DNA of 5,925 nt from Archangium sp. Lineage in GTDB: Bacteria > Myxococcota > Myxococcia > Myxococcales > Myxococcaceae. Below the pieces are notes generated by a model. The model ran no database searches, was not told where the DNA came from, and worked only from the letters and a program-made list of their open reading frames with translations. The DNA lies in contig JAEUJR010000736.1 in NCBI GenBank assembly GCA_016793585.1, positions 1 through 5,925 of the forward strand, written 5' to 3'. Positions within the stretch are counted from its first letter, which is position 1; the number at the start of each line of letters is the position of its first letter. The translations under genes were made by a program, and so were the position numbers. Below, in pieces: positions 1-5,542 of this stretch.

Positions 1-2802
1 GGGCGGCAGCGTGCCGAGGTTGCGCATGCGCAGCAGCACCAGCCGCGCGTCGACACCAGCGAGCTTGAGCATCGCGACGATGAGCGACGCCTTGTCCTTG
101 CAGTCACCGAAGCGGCGCGCGAGCACGCGGTCGACGCGGTACGGCTTGTACCCGTGAATGCCGAACTCGAGCGCCACGTAGCGCGTGTTCGTCACCACGA
201 AGCCATAGATGGCGCCCACCACGTCGGCGGTCTTCTTGCGGTCGATGCCCTTGAGGACGGTGTCGACGGTCTTCTGCAGCTCGTCGTTCGTCGTGAGCTG
301 GTCTCGCACGAGGCCCCACCAGTAGCGGCCGACTGCGTCCCAGCTCTGGTACGTCGACAGATGGAGCGGCGTGGCGATCTCGGCCCAGCCCGGCATCTGC
401 GGCTCGGGAATGATCTTCTTCACGTCGTCGGCCTCGAACCGGTACACGGTGCGATCGCCCTTCGTCTCGTGGCTCGTCTTCACCCACGCCGGCAACGTCG
501 AGGCGTTCCACGCGAGCGGCCGTGATGCCGGCATGTCGACGATGAAGCGGTAGCGCTTCTTGGGCATCGTCGACTGCACCGCGTCGACGTCGCCCCAGTA
601 GTCCGAGAGCAGGTTCTCGAGCGAGGTGTCGTCGAGACGCCACTGCACCTCGAGCACGTCGCCCGCCGCCAGCGCGGGGAACGTCAGCACCCGCGCGCGC
701 GCGTCGTAATACATGCCCGTCCACGGCTCGTTGATGTTGCGCTCTCCGTCGCCGAAGGAGTCGACGATGCTGCCGTCGGGCTTCGTGATGCGCGCCTTGA
801 GCACGCGAACTTCCTGTCGGTCGGGCGAGTACGTGATGGGCAGCTGGCGAAACGCGTCGACGCCGCGCTGGTTGAACACCTTCACCACCAGCTGCTGGAA
901 GCGCGACGACAGCCCGCTCGTCTGCACCTTCACCGCGGTGACGTCGACGATGGTGACCGCGTCTTCGTCTTTCGTCGCGTTGACCGACTCGAGCAGCGGG
1001 CCGGCGGCGATGGCGTGCGGGGTGGAGCCGTCGAGCTCGTCACCGCGCAGCGTTCGCACCAGCTCTTTGAGCGCCGGGTTCTGCGGGCGCAGCTTGAGCG
1101 AGGTGTTGAAGGCCGCCAGCGCCGCGTCTTTGTCGCCGAGGTGGAGCAGCGCCCTGCCCTCTCGCTCGTGCACGTCGTGCTCTTCGGGAGACAACGCCTT
1201 CGCCTGGTCGAACGAGGCGCGCGCGTCGGCTGGTTTGCCGTTCGCGCCCTGCAGCTCGGCGAGCCGCAGCCAGGTGCCGAGGTCGAGCGGGTCGAGCGAG
1301 AGCACCTTCTTGTACTGATCGATCGCCTCGTCGACGCGGCCGAGGTCGGCAAGCATCGAGGCGAGCGAACGCCGCGTCGCCGTGTCGTCGAAGCGCAACG
1401 AGAGCGCCATGCGGGCCCGCGCCATCGCCTCTTCGATGCGGTCGGCACGACGAGAGGCTCCGACGGCTTCACGCGCGACGGTGGGCACGAGATGCAGCCG
1501 TGTGAAGGCCTGCTCCACCGTGCGCGAAGAGGCGACGCGTTCACCCAGCGCTTCGAGCGCGCGTGACTTCACGAGCCAGGCCGCGGCGAAGTCGGGCTTC
1601 TCGACCACCAGCGCGTCGGAGAGCTCGAGCGCGCGGGCCGGGTGCTCGAGGTTCAGCTCATGCTGCGCGAGCGAGAGTCGAACGAGCGCGTTCTTCGGGT
1701 CGGCTGCGAGCGCCCGCTCGAGGAACTTGCGGCGCAGGTTGGGCTCGTCGACCTGAAGCTGCGCGGCGACGAGCTGCACCATCGGGTCCTGCGGCTTCGC
1801 CTCGGCGGCCCTTGCGGCCTCGAGCATCGGCGTGCGGTCCTTCTCTTCGAAGGCGCGCGTCCAGTTGAGAATAACGGCGGCGTCGAGGCGCAGCTCGGCG
1901 TCGTCGGGCGACGCCGCCAGCCGCGCGAGCACCGCCTCACTGAGCGACGGCAGCTTCTGCACAGACGGCGCACTGCCCTTCTCGAGCGGCGGCACCGCGT
2001 CGGCCAACGTCACCGAGAACGAGCCGGGCGTGCCCTCTGGCTTCTCGGCCCGAAACGCGAACCCGAACGGGCCCTTCTCCTGGCAGACCTTCAGCAAGAC
2101 GCGGTTGAAGCCCTTGCGCAGCTTCACCTCGAGGCGGTGCTGATCAGGCCGCGGCTGGTTGTACCGGTCGCTCGCCGCCACCTTCACGCCGTTCACGAAG
2201 AGGCGAAAGCCACCCGACGTGCCGAGCGAGAGCTGCGCCTTCGTCTCGGCCGACGCCTGCAGCCACGTGAGCGCGTAGCCGACGGCTTCGGTCGACGGGC
2301 GGAGTGGAACGGAGAGATCGACCGACCCATCGGGGCTCTTCGCGGCGGGCTTTCGCCAGCCCACCTCGTGCCCCTTCGACGGGTAGCTCGTCTTCAGGTC
2401 GGGGGCTGCCTCGGGGCCGAAGTCGGTGTCGCAGCCGCCTTTGCCTTCGTTGTCGAAGCCGCCGACGACGTACCAGTCCTGCACGAAGCCCAGGTCGCGC
2501 ATGATGTCCTGGGCGCGCACCGTGCGGCCTCGCGCCCGCTCGACGTCGATGAGCAGCTCGCGCGCCAGCGCTCGAACGTTCGGGTCGGTCGAGCGCCGCG
2601 CCGCGATGGTGAAGTACGGCTCGGCCAGCAGGTTGAGGTCGTCGACCTCGTCGATGAGGCCATGCAGGCGAATGAGGGCGGCGGCTCCCCGCGGCTCGTT
2701 GGCCCGGCTCAGCGCGACCTTCGCCAGCGCTTCGGCCTGGTCGGTGACGGGGCTGTCGAGCCGGCCCAGCAACAGGAGTGGAACGAGGAGCGAGGTGACC
2801 AT
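1..2802 (-). CDS. TPR / DUF3857 / transglutaminase-like multidomain protein (3' end outside window)
   Basis: Reading leftward from ATG at 2802-2800, the frame stays open for 934 codons to base 1, so the C-terminus is missing. Residues 1-16 are a hydrophobic leader (MVTSLLVPLLLLG) without the usual basic n-region, so export is possible but not certain. Residues about 105-250 look like a beta-sandwich or carbohydrate-binding-like domain (FRLFVNGVKV near 198, then FNRVLLKV). Residues about 285-585 are helical TPR-type repeats, clearest at about 485-583 (VDEAIDQYKKVLSLDP, KDAALAAFNTSLKLRP). DUF3857 covers about 595-810, with VKVFNQRGVDAF and ARITKPDGSIVD. The transglutaminase core starts near 826 and contains RRFGDCKDKASLIVAML, with the presumed catalytic Cys at 901; the His and Asp lie beyond the edge. 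No start codon occurs for at least 35 codons upstream in frame, so 2802 is the only reasonable start, although no clear Shine-Dalgarno precedes it. Related proteins are thought to act in the envelope or periplasm, but the substrate is unknown. It is divergent from the receiver gene. Confidence 0.9.
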   Translation of the reverse strand, partial: MVTSLLVPLLLLGRLDSPVTDQAEALAKVALSRANEPRGAAALIRLHGLIDEVDDLNLLAEPYFTIAARRSTDPNVRALARELLIDVERARGRTVRAQDIMRDLGFVQDWYVVGGFDNEGKGGCDTDFGPEAAPDLKTSYPSKGHEVGWRKPAAKSPDGSVDLSVPLRPSTEAVGYALTWLQASAETKAQLSLGTSGGFRLFVNGVKVAASDRYNQPRPDQHRLEVKLRKGFNRVLLKVCQEKGPFGFAFRAEKPEGTPGSFSVTLADAVPPLEKGSAPSVQKLPSLSEAVLARLAASPDDAELRLDAAVILNWTRAFEEKDRTPMLEAARAAEAKPQDPMVQLVAAQLQVDEPNLRRKFLERALAADPKNALVRLSLAQHELNLEHPARALELSDALVVEKPDFAAAWLVKSRALEALGERVASSRTVEQAFTRLHLVPTVAREAVGASRRADRIEEAMARARMALSLRFDDTATRRSLASMLADLGRVDEAIDQYKKVLSLDPLDLGTWLRLAELQGANGKPADARASFDQAKALSPEEHDVHEREGRALLHLGDKDAALAAFNTSLKLRPQNPALKELVRTLRGDELDGSTPHAIAAGPLLESVNATKDEDAVTIVDVTAVKVQTSGLSSRFQQLVVKVFNQRGVDAFRQLPITYSPDRQEVRVLKARITKPDGSIVDSFGDGERNINEPWTGMYYDARARVLTFPALAAGDVLEVQWRLDDTSLENLLSDYWGDVDAVQSTMPKKRYRFIVDMPASRPLAWNASTLPAWVKTSHETKGDRTVYRFEADDVKKIIPEPQMPGWAEIATPLHLSTYQSWDAVGRYWWGLVRDQLTTNDELQKTVDTVLKGIDRKKTADVVGAIYGFVVTNTRYVALEFGIHGYKPYRVDRVLARRFGDCKDKASLIVAMLKLAGVDARLVLLRMRNLGTLPP

Positions 2803-2842
2803 TGGTTGTGGGAAAGCTTCAACAAACGTTGAGCAAATCGCA

Positions 2843-2871
2843 TTGCGCCGGAAGGGCCTGCTTCGTATCCA
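2843..2871 (+). promoter_or_regulatory. Weak candidate promoter for the rightward small RNA or leader
   Basis: TTGCGC at 2843-2848 and TATCCA at 2866-2871 are separated by 17 bases, matching sigma-70 spacing. The -10 box matches the consensus at only three positions. The site lies just upstream of two hairpins ending in an intrinsic terminator, which is the main reason to consider it. In sequence this GC-rich such a match can arise by chance. Confidence 0.2.
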
Positions 2872-2877
2872 CTGTGC

Positions 2878-2968
2878 GTTGCAAAGACGAGGTGATGCTT
2901 CGGGCTCGAACAGCCGAAGCTCCAACGGCGCTGTGTGCTCCCCCGACGCACAGCGCCGTTGTTCTTTT
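2878..2968 (+). ncRNA. Candidate small RNA or terminated leader (two hairpins)
   Basis: This stretch lies between divergent genes and has two consecutive hairpins. The first pairs GCTTCGG (2897-2903) with CCGAAGC (2914-2920). The second is the strong terminator stem at 2923-2961 followed by TTCTTTT. No protein gene lies upstream on the plus strand, so the terminator needs another transcript to end: either a small RNA of about 90 nt starting near 2878, or a leader of the receiver gene at 3011 that is stopped early. The start is a guess from a weak promoter-like pair. No known RNA family is recognised. Confidence 0.35.
2923..2968 (+). terminator. Strong intrinsic terminator, rightward
   Basis: CAACGGCGCTGTG (2923-2935) pairs perfectly with CACAGCGCCGTTG (2949-2961) over 13 bp. 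The stem extends by a U-G and a G-C pair, leaving a 9-nt loop at 2938-2946. TTCTTTT follows immediately at 2962-2968. On the minus strand no T tract follows the stem, so it works in one direction only. It lies 42 bases before the receiver gene start, with no rightward gene before it. Confidence 0.75.
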
Positions 2969-3010
2969 CCAGCGACACGGTCCACCAAACCTCAACACCG
3001 GGGGCGTAGC

Positions 3011-3376
3011 GTGTGCGGCGTGAGTTCGGGGACACGCACCGTGTTGGTCGTCGACGACGAAGCTTCGATTCGGCGCTGCCTCAAGCGGGTGCTCGAGCGA
3101 GACGGCTTCTCGGTGGTGGGCGCAGCGACCGGAGAAGAAGCCCTCGAGGCCCTGGGCGCTGGCCCGGTCGACGTGGTGCTGCTCGACTGCGCCATGCCCG
3201 ATGGCAGCGGGCCCGAGCTGGTGCCGAGGCTGCGCGCCGCCCGCGCAGGCATTCCCATTCTGTTTCACACCGGCAGTGAGGTGACGGCCGAAGACCGGTC
3301 GTTGGTCGAAGGCGTGCTCCCAAAGCCGGCCAGCGCAGAAGAGCTGAGCCGCATGCTGCATGGCATCACCGGCTGA
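3011..3376 (+). CDS. Single-domain response regulator (CheY-like receiver)
   Basis: This 121-residue protein consists of one receiver domain with no output domain. In this numbering the acidic pair is D15-D16 (VLVVDDE), the phospho-acceptor Asp is D59 in VVLLDCAMPDGSG, the switch Thr is T87 (LFHTGS) and the conserved Lys is K105 (LPKP). All the residues needed for phosphorylation and switching are present. Such proteins pass phosphate within a phosphorelay or act by binding a partner; the partner is not known here and no histidine kinase is in the window. GTG at 3011 is chosen because GGGGG at 3000-3004 sits 6 bases upstream as a Shine-Dalgarno-like site. GTG at 3020 gives MSSGTRTVLVVDDE (118 residues) and is equally good by family alignment, but lacks a ribosome site. 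The frame stays open far upstream only because it overlaps the opposite gene. An intrinsic terminator just upstream may limit read-in. Confidence 0.9.
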   Translation: MCGVSSGTRTVLVVDDEASIRRCLKRVLERDGFSVVGAATGEEALEALGAGPVDVVLLDCAMPDGSGPELVPRLRAARAGIPILFHTGSEVTAEDRSLVEGVLPKPASAEELSRMLHGITG

Positions 3377-3380
3377 GTCG

Positions 3381-5198
3381 TCACTGGTACGCGCGCGCCT
3401 GCAGCTTGAACAGGTGGGCGTACCGCCCGTTCGCTTCGAGCAACGCCTCGTGGCTGCCGAGCTCGCGCAGCTTTCCGCCCTCGAGCACGGCGATGCGGTC
3501 GGCCATGCGCACCGTCGAGAAGCGGTGGCTGATGATGATGGCCGAGCGTGACGCCGCCAACGCACGAAACCGTTCGAACAGCGCGACCTCGGCCTCGGCG
3601 TCGATGGCGGCCGTCGGCTCGTCGAGCACGAGCAGCGACGCGGTCTCGCGCATGAAGGCCCGCGACACGGCCAGCTTCTGCCACTGGCCACCCGACAGCT
3701 CGTGGCCCTTCTCGAACCAGCCTCCCAGCGTCGTGTCGTACTGCTTCGGCAACGACTCGATGACGGCCTTCGCGCCGCCCGCCTCGGCGGCGCGCTCGAT
3801 GGCCGGCCGGTCTTCGAGGTGCGCCGGCTCGCCGAGGCCCACGTTCTCGGCCGCGGTGAATTGATACCGAACGAAGTCCTGGAACACGGCGCCGATGCGC
3901 GCGCGCAGCTCGTTCACGTCGAGGTCGCGCAGGTCGACCCCACCGAGCCGAATGGAGCCCGAGGTCGGCTCGTACAGGCGCAGCAGCAGCTTGATGAGCG
4001 TCGACTTGCCGGCGCCGTTCTCACCCACCAGCGCGAGCTTCTCGCCCGGCGCGAGGCGCAGCGTGATGTCGTCGAGCGCGAGCTCTGACTTGCCGGGGTA
4101 GCGGAACGAGACGTGGTCGAGCTCGAGCGCCATGGGCCCCGCCGGCAGCGGCACCGGCACCCCACGCGGCCTCTCGGCCGTCGTCGGCAACGCGAAGAAC
4201 GCGTCGAGGTTCGAGAGGAACAGCGCGTCTTCGTACATACCGGCGATGGCGCTCAACACGCCTTCGAACGCGCCCTGCCCCTGACGGAACACCGCGATCG
4301 ACAGTGTGAGGTCGCCCACCGTGACGAGCCCCTGCGCCGCGCGACCCGCGACGACGACGAAGCACACGTAGAAGGCCGCCAGCGACAACGCGCCGAGCAG
4401 GGCGCCGTACACGAGCCGCTTGTTGGCCAGCCGCCGGTCTTCGGCGAGGAACTTCGCGAACAGGCTGCGGTAGCGGCCGAGCACGAGCGGGCCCAGGCCG
4501 AACAGCTTCACCTCTTTCACCGTCGAGTCGCGGGTCAGAATCCACTCGAGGTAGTTCAACTTTCGGCCCTCGGGCGCGCGCCACGAGTACAGCTTGAAGG
4601 CCTCTCCCGACAGCTTCGTCTCGGCGAAGAACGCCGGCAGCGCCGCGGCGAGCAGCAGCAGCGTGCTCCACCAGCTGATGTGCCAGAGCAACACGGCGAA
4701 GGTCGAGAGCGTGATGAGCTGCCGCACCACCGTGACCGCCGCCATCGCGAGCGACAACGGGCGCGACGCCGACTCGCGCCGCGCGTTCTGCATCACGTCG
4801 TAGGTGTTCGAATCTTCGAAGTGCCGCAGCTCGAGCGTGAGCGCCTTCTCGAGCAGCCGCTCGTTGAGCAGGTTGCCGAGCCGTGCGCGAAGCAACTCTC
4901 GCGACAACGCCATCAGCCGCGTCGTCAGCAGCACCGCGAGGGCGAGGCCCAGCTCCCACGCCACGTAACGCATCACCAGCTGGCGGGTCTCTTCCGAGGG
5001 CGACTGCGCCGCCTTCACCACCGCGTCGATGATCAGCTTGCCGACCCACGCCATCGCCGCTGGCAGCAGCGCCTGCACGAGCGTCAACGCGGCCTGCGCC
5101 AGCGCGTTGGTGCGGTCGGCCTGCCAGACCAGCGACAGCGCGCGCGGGAGCTGGTTGAGCAGCGCTCTCGTCGTCAGCTTCTTCTCGCCTGCGGCCAT
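3381..5198 (-). CDS. Half-size ABC exporter, fused membrane and ATPase domains (lantibiotic-exporter-like)
   Basis: This 605-residue protein is a type IV (exporter-fold) half-transporter that should work as a dimer in the inner membrane. Hydrophobic segments lie at about 31-60, 74-98, 148-192 (two) and 262-325 (two), followed by the ATPase domain from about 357. ATPase motifs are A-loop Tyr367, Walker A GENGAGKST (392-400), Q-loop Gln440, signature LSGGQ (501-505), Walker B LLVLD (522-526) with catalytic Glu527, and H-loop His558; all are intact. FQDFVRYQFTAAENVGLG, LSGGQWQKLAVSRAF and KEVKLFGLG (228-236) recall the NisT/SpaT lantibiotic exporter group, judged from memory of those motifs. There is no N-terminal C39 peptidase domain. 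The substrate is unknown: no precursor peptide or modification enzyme is visible, so a lipid or drug exporter is also possible. ATG at 5198 is chosen over GTG at 5207 because AGGTGG sits 5 bases before the ATG and overlaps that GTG. Its stop lies 4 bases from the convergent receiver gene's stop. Confidence 0.93.
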   Translation of the reverse strand: MAAGEKKLTTRALLNQLPRALSLVWQADRTNALAQAALTLVQALLPAAMAWVGKLIIDAVVKAAQSPSEETRQLVMRYVAWELGLALAVLLTTRLMALSRELLRARLGNLLNERLLEKALTLELRHFEDSNTYDVMQNARRESASRPLSLAMAAVTVVRQLITLSTFAVLLWHISWWSTLLLLAAALPAFFAETKLSGEAFKLYSWRAPEGRKLNYLEWILTRDSTVKEVKLFGLGPLVLGRYRSLFAKFLAEDRRLANKRLVYGALLGALSLAAFYVCFVVVAGRAAQGLVTVGDLTLSIAVFRQGQGAFEGVLSAIAGMYEDALFLSNLDAFFALPTTAERPRGVPVPLPAGPMALELDHVSFRYPGKSELALDDITLRLAPGEKLALVGENGAGKSTLIKLLLRLYEPTSGSIRLGGVDLRDLDVNELRARIGAVFQDFVRYQFTAAENVGLGEPAHLEDRPAIERAAEAGGAKAVIESLPKQYDTTLGGWFEKGHELSGGQWQKLAVSRAFMRETASLLVLDEPTAAIDAEAEVALFERFRALAASRSAIIISHRFSTVRMADRIAVLEGGKLRELGSHEALLEANGRYAHLFKLQARAYQ

Positions 5199-5203
5199 CG
5201 CCG

Positions 5204-5209
5204 CCACCT
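5204..5209 (-). promoter_or_regulatory. Ribosome binding site that fixes the ABC exporter start
   Basis: Read on the minus strand, AGGTGG lies 5 bases before ATG 5198-5196. It is one base from the AGGAGG consensus. The alternative GTG (5207-5205) lies inside this motif and directly after an in-frame TAG (5210-5208), so it cannot use the site. Confidence 0.6.
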
Positions 5210-5308
5210 AGCGCAGCGAAGCTCGCCCCGCCCCGCTCGTTCGGCGACGCACTGCCTCGTCAGGGAGGAAATCGGGGCGCCGTCTTCGGGGCCATGCGCT
5301 CCGCCACC

Positions 5309-5341
5309 CACCACCGTCGTGCTGATGCCGCGGCGGTGGTG
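5309..5341. repeat. 11-bp inverted repeat with 11-base loop
   Basis: CACCACCGTCG (5309-5319) pairs with CGGCGGTGGTG (5331-5341) over 11 bp, with one G-U pair at 5317/5333, around a loop of 11 bases. No T tract follows on either strand, so it does not look like an intrinsic terminator. It lies about 110 bases upstream of the exporter start and 40 bases upstream of the first tRNA-like gene, where it could be an operator or a structured leader. The rest of 5210-5381 is GC-rich, with no recognisable promoter or convincing gene. Confidence 0.45.
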
Positions 5342-5381
5342 CGCGCGGCGTGAGCGCAGCCTTCTCACCTCACCACCCACC

Positions 5382-5449
5382 GGGCTGACTGCTGGAGCAG
5401 CGCTGGGGCTTGCACCTCCGGTCATCGGGTTCGATTCCCGATCGGTCCA
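5382..5449 (+). tRNA. Non-canonical tRNA-Ala(UGC)-like gene with a minimal D arm
   Basis: Acceptor stem GGGCTGA (5382-5388) pairs with TCGGTCC (5442-5448) over all 7 bp, two of them G-U, including G3:U70 (5384/5446), the main determinant for alanyl-tRNA synthetase. The discriminator is A5449. The T arm is perfect: TCGGG / TTCGATT / CCCGA (5425-5441). The anticodon arm has the 7-base loop CTTGCAC (5409-5415) with U33 at 5410 and anticodon TGC (5411-5413, Ala), on a stem of 5 to 6 bp with two G-U pairs (5403-5408 with 5416-5421). The D region is abnormal: only CTGC-TGGA-GCAG (5389-5400), or alternatively GCTG-GAG-CAGC after a 2-base linker. Length is 68 nt against a usual 73-76. CCA is not encoded. 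It may be a working alanine acceptor, an RNA with a role outside ordinary translation, or a decaying tRNA; the intact pairing argues against decay. Confidence 0.65.
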
Positions 5450-5463
5450 CTCCCGTCATCACT

Positions 5464-5536
5464 GCCCCGTCCGGTGGATTCCGGCACCGTGGTCGCGAAC
5501 CACGGCACTGCGGAGGTTCGACTCCTCCACGGGGCG
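5464..5536 (+). tRNA. Second non-canonical tRNA-like gene, anticodon uncertain (formally GCG)
   Basis: It starts 14 bases after the first tRNA-like gene. Acceptor GCCCCGT (5464-5470) pairs perfectly with ACGGGGC (5529-5535) and is followed by discriminator G5536. The T arm GGAGG / TTCGACT / CCTCC (5512-5528) is perfect and canonical. The anticodon-like hairpin has a 6-bp stem CCGTGG/CCACGG (5487-5492, 5500-5505) and the 7-base loop TCGCGAA (5493-5499). By position the anticodon is GCG (Arg, CGC codons) with C instead of U at 33. Reading one base earlier gives U33 and CGC (Ala). The D region can fold as CCGG-TGGATT-CCGG (5471-5484) directly after the acceptor, or as GGTG/CACC, which would take C5487 and C5488 from the anticodon stem. 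The usual U8 is absent. A variable region of 6 bases follows. CCA is not encoded. Length is 73 nt. Its identity is left open. Confidence 0.55.
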
Positions 5537-5542
5537 CAGCCG

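Noticed and set aside
1642..2832. A 396-codon open frame on the plus strand
   Set aside because: It is wholly antisense to the DUF3857 gene, has Arg/Leu-rich low-complexity translation without domains, and is a typical shadow in GC-rich coding DNA.
2426..3010. A long upstream extension of the receiver gene's frame
   Set aside because: The extension is antisense to the neighbouring gene and crosses the terminator hairpin. The receiver fold starts right after 3011-3020.
5199..5207. GTG start at 5207 for the ABC exporter
   Set aside because: It overlaps the AGGTGG ribosome site that serves ATG 5198 and has no site of its own.
5224..5279. CGCCCCG / CGGGGCG inverted repeat resembling a third acceptor stem
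   Set aside because: The 42 bases between the arms show no T arm or anticodon arm, and a 7-bp GC-only match is likely by chance here.
5294..5353. A 19-codon plus-strand frame rich in Ala and Arg, upstream of the tRNA-like genes, resembling an attenuation leader peptide
   Set aside because: There is no properly spaced ribosome site. Ala and Arg codons are expected by chance at this GC content, and the frame runs through the inverted repeat.
5376..5449. A canonical 73-76-nt tRNA fold for the first tRNA-like gene using an earlier 5' end
   Set aside because: No sequence at 5370-5381 pairs with the 3' acceptor strand; only GGGCTGA at 5382-5388 does.
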